A stretch of 64,000 nt of DNA from Suillus spraguei. Its lineage: Eukaryota; Basidiomycota; Agaricomycetes; Boletales; Suillaceae. The position numbers and the translations under genes were made by a program. Numbering within the stretch: position 1 is the stretch's first letter; every line of letters begins with the position of its first letter. The stretch lies in assembly GCA_016800925.1 (NCBI GenBank), contig JABCPU010000067.1:62001-126000 (forward strand), given 5' to 3'. Positions 10,625 through 21,540 of the stretch are shown here, in pieces. The notes under the pieces are model-generated. The model ran no database searches. It had not been told where the DNA came from and was given only the letters and a program-made list of their open reading frames with translations.

Positions 10625-11520
10625 GTGAAATTATCGACTCCGCACTATGGTGCATAGGTTTTGTCGTCAACTGCATGCTGGACGGTGAGTTACTCATCTG
10701 CAATACCCCAGTGGTATCGAATTGACTGAGGCATCATGCAAGTCATCACTATTGCTCGATTATTTGCCATGTATCAGCAATCGAGAAAGGTACTCATCCT
10801 TCTCGTTGTGACCTTTCTTGCTATCGCGATTGCTTGTGGAGTGATTGCCGCAATACAAATCCGCCAAATCTTAGGTGGTAAGGTTATTTATGGCCGAAAG
10901 ATTGAAGTGGACGGTCAAGCTCATGGAACAAATATCAGATAATCTTATCCTCCCTGGCACCCATCAGTGTATTGGGGAAGGTGTACCTCTGACGGTCGAG
11001 TTTTGGTCCCTCGGCACTGCATGGGAGGTCTTCACGTTGTGCCTTGCACTTTGGAGTGCAATAAAGCACTTTCGTGAACTGCAACAACCATGGAAGAGAT
11101 GGACCATTTGGGACTGCTTCACAGTGTTGATAAAATCGCATGTGCTTTACTTTGCAAGGTTAGCTCATATTTCGAATGAGGTTGCCCCTCGGTGCTGAAG
11201 TTATGCATGTGCTAGCTATGTTGTTCTGTCTTGCTTCCAACTTGGCTCCTTATCTCCAACAATTTTGGTACATCGGTCTACCACTGATTTGCATGCGATC
11301 ATCGTTCATTATTTTTACAGAACTCAACTACCGCACTCCCTTGGATTTATGGTGGTGCTATCCGAATTTTCTCAAACGTGCAGATGTTTATACTGGGACC
11401 GCGCCTCCTCCTCGATGTTCGAAAATACCATGCTAGGCTCGTAGATGACTCCGATGCAGGGACTGTCATGAGTATGATGGTGTTCCACGAGCACGTCCAA
11501 GTGATTGGCAGTGATGTCTA
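10625..11520 (+). CDS. Fungal integral membrane protein, DUF6533-like; 5' end not found
   Basis: Several exons can be followed: EIIDSALWCIGFVV at about 10627-10680, then IARLFAMYQQSRKVLILLVV near 10745-10875, then LWSAIKHFREL and VLIKSHVLYFA (10940-11158). The final exon is about 11333-11520 with FILGPRLLLDVRKYHARLVD and the stop. The order and the Arg-x-x-Ala-Met-Tyr and LGPRLLLDVR signatures resemble the multi-pass DUF6533 family expanded in Agaricomycetes, whose function is unknown. I could not find the usual N-terminal DUF6533 exon between 10.1 and 10.6 kb, so the gene may be 5'-truncated. Introns of about 45-60 bp separate the exons. The 3' end touches a convergent ORF on the minus strand. 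Confidence 0.6.
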
Positions 11521-12021
11521 GCATTTCCAATGCTGATACGATTTTCGGAAACGAAAGACAGGTTTGGCACTAATACAATGTTGCGTCAGCCCATACCCAC
11601 TAATATCCTCAGTATAGAATGAATCAGAATATCTCGCATCATGCACACAACAATCGGGTGCTAACCGCGCGGCAGCTGACCAGGAAGCGGGTAAATTGAA
11701 TGTGTACACCTTCTCACGGTCACCTTCAATTAGAGGCCTATTCAAAGCCAGCACGCAGTGGATGGTAACCTTGATAAAGTTTTTGGCCAATGGTATGATA
11801 GGAAGATGGTCTAGTGTGACAGCCTGCTCGAAGCGGGCCTTGTACATACTTCTATAGCTAGTACTTAATTCCCACACCATTTTGTTCGCTTCCAACTTGA
11901 ACATGGAATGGACTTTTAGTAGCGGGTGTCCACGGCGGCGGAGCAGAAGAATTGAAAGAAACACGGGCGCAAAGGCCGAAGCTACGATAAAGGGATCTTC
12001 AATAGACTCATAGCGGACCAA
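11518..12021 (-). CDS. Hypothetical protein, 167 residues
   Basis: This is a single uninterrupted frame beginning MVRYESIEDPF. An early hydrophobic stretch (IVASAFAPVFLSILLL) could be one membrane segment. No family is recognised. Its stop overlaps the stop of the convergent DUF6533-like gene by 3 bp. Codon use and the hydrophobic start make it plausible, but it could be an antisense or decayed frame. Upstream exons may exist between 12.0 and 12.9 kb but none is convincing. Confidence 0.3.
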   Translation of the reverse strand: MVRYESIEDPFIVASAFAPVFLSILLLRRRGHPLLKVHSMFKLEANKMVWELSTSYRSMYKARFEQAVTLDHLPIIPLAKNFIKVTIHCVLALNRPLIEGDREKVYTFNLPASWSAAARLAPDCCVHDARYSDSFYTEDISGYGLTQHCISAKPVFRFRKSYQHWKC

Positions 12022-13072
12022 TTGTCTATGGAACCTGCAATGAGTTGCCTTAAATACCTGAGTATCGACGCCTCTAGGCGTAGTACACGCTACTGAGCGT
12101 GTGATAATTTTGGATCATCGAAGGTTGTCAACTAGAGTGGTTCCTGGAGTGCAATAATCAAATCTTACCAGGTGCATTTCTCGCGCTTTCAGCATCAGAT
12201 GTGAAGTACCAGCCAAGAAGCCTGGAATAAAAATGTTACTATTTAAGTGACTTCAGGATATTCTTGTAAAAGGGTGTCCTTTGCAAGCATTAGCTTCCGT
12301 AATAAATATAAGAATTTTATGTACTTACCATCGGTGCACTGCCTCATGCGCACTTTGATATGAAGTGCGTAGCCAGAACTGCACGTCACCAAGAACAGCA
12401 ACCATGACTTCTCAGAACTCACGATTGAAATATTCCATATACAGGTCTTTTCGAAGATGCCTAATTGGCGTACGCAAATCCAGCCTGGAGAACTAGTGAT
12501 AACAAAATAGCACTCCCAAAGCGATCATCACATAGCGGAAATGGCGGGCAAATGCCTCAGGACGTGGTGCTGACACACTGCATAGAGCCTAATAGGGGGC
12601 TACGCCGAAAAAGATCATGAATAACGAACACTTCAAACAAAGGGTTTGCACAGAGCCCGGGAACCAGTGAAAGACGTACGACTATTTAGTGCTCATATAG
12701 CGAGGATGTAGCAGTTCGAGGAACCTCGGAAAGGTGAAACATGGATCTTTGAAAGCTGGAGTTTGAAGAAGGCTAAGCAGATGCGCACCAGAGCAGGTTA
12801 CAGAATTTATAACTGTGACCATCCGACAAGTAAAAGTAGAATATAGGGTGCTCACACAACCACAGAATATCCCTATCATTCTGCATCACGGTTGGGGTGG
12901 CATGAGGGGAGGACATACTTGTGAATCAAATCAACAACCAATAACCTGATAATGCTACCACATTAATCATCATGAAAAGCCCGTATTCAATGAGACGTTT
13001 GACGCGTAGCCCCGTACATACTGGTACACAGGCAGATGACACTGCCGACATAAATTGACCCCCAAAGCCTCG
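12022..13072. other. Intergenic, no gene recognised
   Basis: Only short frames are present. A 65-codon minus-strand frame at 12682-12879 has no support. Nothing repeated or structured was noticed. Confidence 0.4.
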
Positions 13073-14087
13073 CTACCGATCCGCCAAGTCACTGCGCAAA
13101 AACACCAAATCAGAAAGGTAACCCAAAACCATCCAATCTAGGTCATACCGTCTACTATTCTGAACACGCAAGAACAACCAATCCACGGCCTCGCGAACGC
13201 CAGCTCTGAAAGACCAATCCCGTCAGTCAACCCCACACGCACGCAAAGCGTACTCACCCATCAAGCGCCGAAACGCCCAAAACATCCAGACTAGCGATCC
13301 TCTCTCGTTTTCTCTCCATTTCCGCATCCTCATCCTCGCCAAACCTCCTCCTTGCGCTCTCTCTCCTCCTCTGATCCCAATCCTCATAATCCTGCCTTAT
13401 CTCTGAGACGCTGAGGCTTGAAGGGGAATCTTGTTTATTTGCTAGGAGTAGGAGAGGGATGTTGAGCGTTTGGGGGGAAGAGAGGACCGTGTCTACGCAA
13501 AATGGGAATGAGTGTTTTGTTTTGGATTCGTCATTTCATGATGGTTGAGGGAGTAGTGAAGAGTGCGTACGTACCGAAGACCTCCCAGCCCTCACTGAGC
13601 CTCTCCCGGTCTTGTGCATCGATAACATACGCTACGGCGTGACAGTCGTCGTAGTATCTGTGCCAGATAGACCGAATACCACGTTGTCCTCCGAGGTCGA
13701 AGAAATTTAGGATACTGGATGGGAGAGATATTTTGCCCGCTGCGTGTCAAGTTCACATTGATAAACGCCGAAATCGAAACTGGAGTTCTGAGATATGCAT
13801 ACTATTTTGCCCCACAGTCGGACCAATCTTGGATGGGTCGAGCCCAGGAGTCTCGTTATATAGAGTCTTTATTTTCTCCAAAAGTGTCTAGTCTCAGAGT
13901 CTTTTCTCAACTCGATGGACTCGAATTCGACGGTGAGGAGCGAGACGCACGGTTTTGCCAGCACCATCAAGGCCGATGATGATAACTGAAAACTCTTCTT
14001 TCCTGTCATCTTCAGATGCAGGTGAAGGAGTGATATGAAGTCTTACCTCGTCAAGTACTCATGTAAGCCTTTTAAGAGGTGATACAT
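13073..14087 (-). CDS. ARF-related small GTPase, ARFRP1/yeast Arl3-like
   Basis: This is a small GTPase of the ARF family that acts at the trans-Golgi, where yeast Arl3 and animal ARFRP1 recruit ARL1 and golgin tethers. The start at 14087 gives MYHLLKGLHEYLTR, typical of this subfamily and without an N-terminal myristoylation Gly2. Motifs in order are the P-loop GLDGAGKT, the switch I region KIGPTVGQN, DLGGQRGIRSIWHRYYDDCH (G3/switch II), AYVIDAQDRERL, NKQD (G4) and SALDG (G5). The C-terminus AGVREAVDWLFLRVQNSRR is also typical. At least four short introns interrupt it, including one after the first 14 codons and one directly after the P-loop. The last exon may be spliced once more, so the final few residues are uncertain. 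It appears intact. Confidence 0.9.
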
Positions 14088-14612
14088 GATGGACGATGAT
14101 GGTGGGAGGTCCGCGACGCGATATGCCATCATGTTGACTCAGCAAATACAAGCTGCCGGCTATCATTCAAGTAATGGTAGTGGTGCCTCCAGTCATCATT
14201 AATGTTTAGAAGGAACGACTGTCTTCATTTATTTGGTTAGACTACTACTGGAGACTACTGTGACTTATTATAAATTGAACTTCAGCCTGGGCTCTCAGGT
14301 TATCTATCAGCCACTCAGGTGTGATGTGAGGTAATAGGCTGGAAGGTTGAGCTCAAATGAGGGACGAGATAAATTGCAGTCGTTCCTCAAGTTGAATATG
14401 GGTCGATATAGACGTGGTGGCACAGAAACAAAACACTGGGAACGCGTCGAATTCGAGGCAATAAATACTATACTGCATTCCAGTAGATAGTGATGATAGC
14501 ATGCAACACAGCAACGACAGCAAAGATCTCGTCTCATATCCATACGCCTAATTCTCAAACATCACGTATCAATCAAACACAGCATAGGAAATGTGAGTAT
14601 TGGCTAGCAAAC
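14088..14612. other. Intergenic
   Basis: This holds the upstream region of the ARF-like GTPase and the 3' side of the next minus-strand gene. No coding or structured element was seen. Confidence 0.4.
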
Positions 14613-16024
14613 CTACGACAACGCCCCCCAAACAGCCAACCCTGCAAAAAAGGTCATGATACCGACCAACACACCGACATAGGCAGCGGTATGCACACCT
14701 ACGCGTGGTAGGAGGATTGGTGTGTGCAGCGCTGCTAGGATTGCATGGAGGAGGAGGACAAGGGGGGTGGTTATGATGAATGGAATGTATGAGTTGTCGT
14801 AGGATTGCATGTGTGAGGTTGTGGAGGAGTGGAGGAAAACTTTGAGTTGGTCTGTTACAGGGAGAAATGAAAGTTGGTTGGATACGTCTGAGAGGGGGAG
14901 GGAAAGGGGGGAGCGGAGGTATGCTGCGCTGAGAAGGAGGGTAAGGCCTACGGAGAGGAAGATGGAGTTGAAGCGTTGGAGACAGGATATGAATACTGGG
15001 ATTTTCTGTGGGACGTGATTAGGGGGTTGATAAGAGACGAGGAGGGTACACACGATGACAGGAACGCCATAAACCTTTCCAGCTCATCTCTCGTCTTTAT
15101 CACAAGTAACTTATCTAACCCACGATCTATGCGTGATTCCACGCTTCGAGCGTCTTCTAGTCCATCTTCGAATGTTACGTGTTCCTGCTGCGAGTTTTCG
15201 GGTGCTGGTTCGGGTTCAGACCCTGATTTTAGACGTTCGAGGAACTCGGTTTCTCTTCCTTCTGGGACCATGACGTCACGGTAAAGAGCAAGCTGTTCGT
15301 ACCCCTGTACAATAGCAGCAAGTACCTCTGCAAAGTTAAGAGAAAGCCACCACACAGTGCGGAAAGCAGGGTCCTGGCAAGTAGGGATGGGATAATCCAT
15401 TGTGTGCCTGACTTGGAGGACTACGAGGGCTGCGAGATGAAGGCCGTTTGTGACGAGGACATGGATGAATGTACTTGTGAGACAAGCGGATTCTGGAGGG
15501 AGTATGAAGGAAGCGAGTGAGAAGACGGGGACACGGAGTAGATGGGCGAAACTGAAGAATGCGCTTGAGATGAGAATTTCAGGTAAGGGGAAGGGGAAAG
15601 ATGATGGGTATGGGGAAGGGAAATCTGCTATGGGCCAAACCAAGTCTGGTAGGAGCGCTAGGGCAGTGAATATCACTATTGCAAAAATTGGAACGAAAGC
15701 ATTCAATAAGAGAATTCGTGAGTATGAGCCTAGAAATTGTCACTATGCTTAGGAAAACAGAACTTCGATTGTTTAGGAGAACGAACCAGTATACAATCCA
15801 TTATTTTGAAGCTCCCACTCGACATCGTCATCCTCTTCGTCCTGTGGATTAGGACTGGCAATAATACTTTCGACTGGTGAGTTCATGGGTGCAAAGCCAA
15901 TATCAGCATAAGCGTTGGTTCCAGGGTCTTCAACAACCGGCTCGGCCCAGTCGGGATCCCATGGGGGTTCACTTGCCCTGTGAGGCAACACTGCAGCGGC
16001 TGTTTGTGCGACTCTTCTATGCAT
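14613..16024 (-). CDS. Polytopic membrane protein, conserved-fungal type, unknown function
   Basis: Three exons can be joined. Exon 1 (start 16024, MHRRVAQTAAAVLPHRAS) is acidic and ends NNGLYTG. A short intron near 15.73-15.78 kb follows. Exon 2 begins SYSRILLLNAFVPIFAIVIF and carries hydrophobic helices and a charged loop. A second intron near 15.01-15.05 kb leads to KIPVFISCLQRFNSIFLSVG and a final pair of helices ending FFAGLAVWGALS-stop. The total is about 440 residues with six or more predicted membrane segments and a hydrophilic segment (LERLKSGSEPEPAPENSQQE) between them. I do not recognise the family. The clean frame across three exons makes the gene convincing. It is transcribed in the same direction as the ARF-like GTPase downstream. 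Confidence 0.75.
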
Positions 16025-16914
16025 CTAGTTGGTAGTCAACAACTACCCTACTTCACGTCCACTTCATGTTATGTACGCCTGCTTTGTGATAAGAAGCGAG
16101 GGTCTGCAGTGTGCACAGTCCGCATAATAACGTATCCCATCAACGGCAATTCAACTTGTATAATCATTCATGACACTCTACTGGAACCACTAGTCGCAAT
16201 AGATATCACTATACACCAACGCCAGCCCATCTTGGCATGGTATCGACCCGGAATGAACCAATTACACGCCTCAGAGACAGAGACATTTCCAACCGAAACC
16301 ATAACACGTCACCCTACGATAAAACCGTATCAGCATCACTATCTCTACAGGGTGGAAGAGAAAATGAAAAGGTAAGGATCAGCTTTCGATGCATTTCAAC
16401 AAGAGAATGCTCCCATCTCCACATTGTACACCGGGAGACTTGACGGGAACACCACATTCGGTCCGCCCATCGAATAGATTTCATCCAAGAAAAACCACAT
16501 TTACAAAAACGATGGCGGTAAAAGGGTTTGAAATGGACACTAGACTCACAAGTAAACCATCACAACACACACCTGAAATGCGAGAAATCAGTTAATGGTC
16601 AAAACATAAACAGAAAAGTAAATGTCAGACAAGGCTGAAATCAATAATGTCGTCCACATGTATATTCGGAATGTGGTAAAGTACTGATAGTCATCACAAA
16701 CACTAGTGACCAACGAAAGGAAGGAGCACTCACCCTCTACATCATCACTATCTCGACGAACATGCTCTATAGTAAGTCCAGCAAAAGTCCATCCAAGAAA
16801 ACTTTTAGAAAGGAATTTAAACCTCCGACAATCTCAAACTCTCGCGGAGCCACAAAACTAAACCATGCCGCGTCACACATCTTGAATCAGCCAATCTCCT
16901 TCAACCCAGTCACC
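16025..16914. other. Divergent intergenic region
   Basis: This lies between the minus-strand membrane protein and FES1 on the plus strand, so it contains both promoters. Open frames here (up to 131 codons) are low in support and contain no recognisable protein. Confidence 0.4.
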
Positions 16915-18386
16915 ATGCAATCCCTCCTCCGATGGGGCGTAGAAAACTCTACCTCCAGTACCGGTCCTCAACCCACCACCACCAATAAACTCGATCCTGG
17001 AATAATCGACCACATCCTCGGTAAACCAGATGCCCAACTCATGAAAGAAGCTCTCATAGTAGGCCTCGATGAAACGCAAACTGAAGACAATAGATTGCAG
17101 GCGCTGGATGATCTCGAGATGGTGCGCCCATGATAGATCATCGTATGTGGCTACTTACAATCGAATACAGTTAGTTCAGAATATCGACAATGCCAACGGT
17201 GATCACACTCCCGTAGATTGATCGATGTGCGATCTTACAAACGACGTGACACAGACCTGAATAAACTAGGACTATGGCAACCCCTCCACGGCCTCCTCTT
17301 AGCATCCGGTTCAAGTGATACTCTCAAAATGCAAACACTTTGGATAATCGGAACCGCGCTGCAAAACAACCCAGCTGCTCAACTCGCTGTAAGTCCTCCT
17401 CTGAATTTGGATCTGAATCATGGGTAGGATCGCATGATAGACTCTATGGCGTAAAAGTCTAACACACGATGCGGCCCATAATTCAAATTTGTTCCCGATT
17501 CAATTCACCCTAACTAACAGTAATTTGCGTTTCTGTTTTATCTGATAACAGTATCTCGACCTCGACCCCCTCCCCACACTCCTCAAATCCCTCTCCCCAA
17601 CATCAAACTCCGCTGAGACCCGCTCACGAGCCCTGTACGCGCTTTCCGGGCTCTTGAAATTCAACGCTGCCGCTGTACAACAGATGGGTGTGGTGGGTGG
17701 ATGGAACACAATGAAGATGTGTTTGGAAGGTGCGTAATGTAGCATCCCTCCCACTCTTTCTATCATGACGACACTCACTCGCACACGCCGAATATAGACT
17801 CAGAAATCCGCGTCCGCAGAAAAACAACGTTCTTACTAAATACGCTCCTCCTCCCAACCTCTCCCTCCTCTCGAGTTAACCTCCAACCAAACATAAGCCT
17901 TCCAACCTCAGAAAACGCACCACCTCCGATCCACGCAAATTCCCATGCTTCGATGCTCTCTGATCCGTCGTCCGTCTCCACGTCTGCTCTTACGCTCGCT
18001 GCGATTCAGGAGGAGGGAGAGGAGGGGTCTTTGTCCTTGCTTGATGCATTGATATTGGCCTTGATCGAACCTGTACCGTCTGGTGTCGATGGCGAGGTGG
18101 ACAAGGATGTCGAATTTCAGGAGAATCTTGTTAGGTGAGTCTGAACCCATCCCATCCCATTTTCTCTTCACTCCCATATCGGATGGTTGATGTTGATATT
18201 GACGAAACTAGAATTTTGTACACATTCGCGACGAGTTGCAACGGCGCTTTTTCGGCTGTGCAAAAACGCAATCTTTGGGGGTTCTTGAGAGGGATTACTA
18301 CGACGCAAGGAGAGGGAGAGGAAGACTCAATTTTTGGATTGACGGGTGGGGAGTGGGAGGAGTTGAGTGGGGCTATGAGGTCGTAG
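16915..18386 (+). CDS. FES1: Hsp70 nucleotide exchange factor Fes1 (HspBP1 family)
   Basis: Fes1 is an armadillo-repeat protein that binds cytosolic Hsp70 and speeds ADP release; it is needed for folding and for handing misfolded proteins to degradation. The start MQSLLRWGVENST is the conserved N-terminus. It is followed by LDPGIIDHILGKPDAQLMKE, a QALDDLEMLVQNIDNAN segment, GLWQPLHGLLLASGSSDTLK, LWIIGTALQNNPAAQ and DLDPLPTLLKSLSP. Then come RSRALYALSGLLKFNAAAVQ and DSEIRVRRKTTFLLNTLLLP. The protein is about 350 residues over six exons with GT..AG introns near 17121, 17199, 17390, 17730 and 18135. An acidic, serine-rich insert (ALTLAAIQEEGEEGSL) lengthens the C-terminal half compared with the yeast protein. 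No defects were seen. Confidence 0.93.
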
Positions 18387-18649
18387 AATGGGGTCATAGT
18401 AGTGCGTGGTAGGGGATCGTACTTGGGGTGGAACGACATGAATCCTTTTTATTTCAAGACCACATATGCACCACTAATGTCAATGAATTCAGACATCTCG
18501 TCTGATAAACGCCGTTGTCATTTTTTATCTAGCCTAATAAGTCACGAAGTAAGCGCTCTGATCTCTGTTCGAACTTGGCATGTATCAATACTCTTGAATC
18601 CCTTGGTAACCACTTTTGACGCCTGGTATCATGTCATCTCGGATTCAGA

Positions 18650-18860
18650 AAGTTGATCATAGCACCGTCGATTTTCGAGGCTTTGATAGCAGTGTTGACC
18701 GTGACTTGGATATCACTTTTCATTTGTCAAAATCCTGATCACTTACAAAGACAACAACGACCGGCAAACAGAAGGGCACAATGGACGTTTCACTCAAATC
18801 AGAGCTGTCAGACTTCACTGCTTCCTGGTACGTTTTGCATGCTGTATCCTCATGTTTTTT
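18650..18860. repeat. Orphan copy of a WD40-gene 5' flank
   Basis: The segment around GGCAAACAGAAGGGCACAAT and AATCAGAGCTGTCAGACTTC matches, with many changes, the upstream regions of the WD40 genes at 24.5-24.7 kb and 38.94-39.12 kb. The shared features are AAAAT or AAATTCC, a GGCA(G/A)A.AG..GGGCAC(A/G)AT block and CAGAGTTG-like sequence. No WD40 coding follows here, so it is a leftover of a duplicated locus. Confidence 0.45.
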
Positions 18861-19439
18861 TAATTTAAAAAATACAGTTTTTGTCCACATGGGGTACACC
18901 CTACTACATGGGACATTACTAACCAGGGTCGGAGGACATCAATGTCCCCCAGTGCCCACTGCGTCTCCGACTTCGCAAATGCCCTGGTGGAGGGGGTAGC
19001 CACCACCAGTCCGCCGTTCCCGCCGGCCGTTTTAGATGCGCAAGTCTTCCAATTCGCGAGACCGTCGCCGTGCATTGGCAATTCGTGATATAATGGTCCC
19101 TGGGGTTTATTGTGTGTGATACAAGTACTGGTGTGAAACTGGGTACAAAGGGAGTCATGGAGAGCAGAATCCAAAAGAAAGGGGTGGAAGATCTTGCGCG
19201 AGCGCGCTGATGGGCTGATTGGGCATGGCTTGGTCTATGTTTCTCCGAAGAGCGCGGTACGCGACCGCTACACAGACTCTACTTAGCCTCTTAAAGAGGT
19301 ACCACCGACGCACGTAATCTTAGCAGACGTTGCAATATCTATACACAGAATGTTTCAGAATCGTTTCAGAGCATTTCAGATACTTCACACCTTATAGATT
19401 CCCCGGGTCTGCATCTCAACTATGCTTTCCACGGCATGA
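18861..19439. other. Intergenic, no gene recognised
   Basis: Overlapping minus-strand frames of 79 and 104 codons are present, but neither has a recognisable product. Confidence 0.35.
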
Positions 19440-20411
19440 CTACCATCGTTCGCAATCGGGTAGGTACACGCCCCTGCCTCTATTGCAGTCTACGCACTTG
19501 AGGTAGCAACAAGTTTCGAAGTCACCGTGCATCACGACAAAACTTGCAACAATAGTTGGACAATTCTCGCAGACACGTGCCACTCCTTTTGACTTCGCCC
19601 ACCTGGAGTACTCAACCACCGGGGCTAGAGTGGAGGAGTCTTCTTCTTGGGGCAAGTCGCAGGTTGACAAAGGTGCCGTTGAGAATAGTAAGGGCGCTGA
19701 GCTAGCCAACGCGGATGACAGGATGACCGGCGAGGGGACAGTTACCGCCGGAGTCACTGTTGAGTGTGTTGTTGCGACGTCCTGCTTAGACGCCGACTTC
19801 TTGGCACAAGTATGCTTTTTGAGCTGCTTGCGAGATCTGAAAGGAACCGTGCAATCCGGGCAAGTCAGGGGTTGCTCATTGCCGCTTTTCAAAGCGACAA
19901 CGACATGCCCGCCCTTCTTTTCAATACGTTCCCTTTCTCTCTTTGCGGCTCTAGAGCGCTTGCGCGCAAGGCGTTTCTTCTCATGTTGACTATGGTTGTA
20001 AGCCATAGCACCCTTTTGCAAAGTGAGGAAGGACGAATCCTCCCCAACTTGGAGAAGCTCCAACAAAAAAACAAAAAGCACTCGCTTTATAAGTGGCACC
20101 ATGTCTGGCGCCATGGTCCCATCAAGGACCAGACGGATAGCAGTCTTAACCAGAGTGCCATGGTAGGCGGGTGTTAAGATCACCCAGTCGATGTTGCCAC
20201 TCTCATCCTTAGTAGCGAGCGTCACATTGTGCTTCAACTCCTCCAGACCCACAAACATGCGCCTACGCAGAACGCTCAGCATGTCGAAGACACTAAGGTC
20301 CTCAATTCTATTATGGTGATCAACCTGACTAGCCAAGCATGAGGTAGAAGCGACAGAAGTGGGACTGTTTGAAGAAGATCCGAATGACATATCGTGGAGC
20401 AAGTCCAACAC
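19440..20411 (-). CDS. Hypothetical single-exon protein with basic region and zinc-finger-like motifs (323 aa)
   Basis: This is an uninterrupted 323-codon frame starting MLDLLHDMSFGSSSN. A strongly basic stretch KKRLARKRSRAAKRERERIE (about residues 145-165) is followed by LTCPDCTVPFRSRKQLKKHT (about 184-203) and then Cys, which resembles a C2HC/C2H2 zinc finger. A second Cys-rich block near the C-terminus (CENCP, CCYLKCVDCNRG) could bind another zinc ion. This suggests a nucleic-acid-binding protein, but no known family is recognised. It is the only long intronless frame among the host genes here, and tRNA-like and repeat arrays flank it, so it could belong to a mobile element. Confidence 0.55.
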   Translation of the reverse strand: MLDLLHDMSFGSSSNSPTSVASTSCLASQVDHHNRIEDLSVFDMLSVLRRRMFVGLEELKHNVTLATKDESGNIDWVILTPAYHGTLVKTAIRLVLDGTMAPDMVPLIKRVLFVFLLELLQVGEDSSFLTLQKGAMAYNHSQHEKKRLARKRSRAAKRERERIEKKGGHVVVALKSGNEQPLTCPDCTVPFRSRKQLKKHTCAKKSASKQDVATTHSTVTPAVTVPSPVILSSALASSAPLLFSTAPLSTCDLPQEEDSSTLAPVVEYSRWAKSKGVARVCENCPTIVASFVVMHGDFETCCYLKCVDCNRGRGVYLPDCERW

Positions 20412-20589
20412 AAAGTCAAAAAACGGAGAAAATGTGAGAACTAAAAAAAAATACCGAGCCAGGTTACGATTGCTTCATAGCTTTATATGCAGCATATAGG
20501 CTGTGCAGCTACTTCGCGAGTATGGAAGGCCAGACCGCCGCCGCTCTACTTCCAAAGCTTCTATTGACCCCCGAACACCTTGTGCGACT

Positions 20590-21060
20590 CAAGAACCTAG
20601 TACACAGCCCAAGAGAAACAGATTTCGATTCTGTTGTTGCAACCAACTGGCTGAGACCAGTTACGGTGAAGTACCAAATAAACCACCCATGAGTGAATAT
20701 CAAGGTGTGTTCCGATAGAAAAAAACCTTGTCGGCAAGTTTCGAACCTGCACAGCCCAAGAGAACAGCGATTCTGTTGTTGCAACCACCTAGCTAAGACC
20801 AGTTGTGGTGAAGAAATCGTCCACGAGTGATATCAAAGTGTGTTCCGATAGAAAAAACTTCCTCGTCAGCAGGTTTCAAACCTGCATAGTCCAAGAGAAA
20901 CAGATTTTGATTCTGTTGTAGCAACCACCTGGCTAAGACCACTTATGATAAACTTCTAAAGAAACCATTCATGAGTGAATATAAAGGTGTGTTCTGATAG
21001 GAAAAACCTCGTAATCGGCAGGTTTCGAACCTAAGAGAAATGATTCCGTTGTTGTAACCA
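20590..21060 (-). repeat. Tandem array of tRNA-Leu-like units, array 1 (about 4 copies)
   Basis: Units of about 135-147 bp repeat on the minus strand. Each contains a tRNA-like head: an A-box-like TAGC(C)AGGTGG, an anticodon-stem-like CAGAATCAAAATCTG, and a B box GGTTCGAAACC or a close variant. The head is followed by an oligo-T run and a roughly 65-bp linker containing GAACACACCTTTGATATTCA. The outer copies are more degraded. No standard acceptor stem can be drawn, so these are tRNA-derived, not working tRNA genes. A second array in the opposite orientation lies at 36262-36990. Confidence 0.7.
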
Positions 21061-21540
21061 CATTGGCCAGACTACTTTAACCCTTCCACTTGACGAGACT
21101 TCCTACATAAGTTAAAAACCTATGAGGGCCCTGATTCGCGGCCCAAAAAAGATACATGCACAATAAAGTTTGAGTCGGAACGTCTACGAGACTAAAACTT
21201 CCCCGACGAGGGACGAAGACTGTGATAATTCTAACCCACCATGATCAGATATTACCACTAAGTATACACAATTAGCAGATATCAAAAAACGAGGACAATA
21301 AGAATAAGACACTGTCACCACCTTGAAGGGAGTCAGACATAGAGGATTGGAGACGGGAGTCTCGTCTTCCCATGCAGCAATCCAGTTGATCCTAAAAGGC
21401 AATATAAACCACTCCTTTATGATAGCGGGAATAATAAGTCTGCACGGGGTGTTCGGAGGCCAATGGAAGCACTTACCTTACCAGGAAGGTTCTGAGAAGG
21501 CCTTGGCAGTAACGGTGGTCTGACTTTCTCAGTTCAGTCA
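21061..21540 (-). repeat. Dispersed repeat, copy 1, adjoining the tRNA-like array
   Basis: On the minus strand the segment containing GAAGACGAGACTCCC, CTTCAAGGTGGTGACAGTG and TAGTCTTCG-like blocks is homologous to 35540-36190 on the plus strand, in the same order relative to the tRNA-like array. A frame reading AAWEDETPVSNPLCLTPFKV runs through it but is short. Copy 1 lacks a stretch of several hundred bp present in copy 2. Confidence 0.55.

Noticed and set aside
14948..15752. Plus-strand frames of about 100 codons between 14.9 and 15.75 kb
   Set aside because: They are antisense to the three-exon membrane protein, whose exons join cleanly and contain regular hydrophobic helices.
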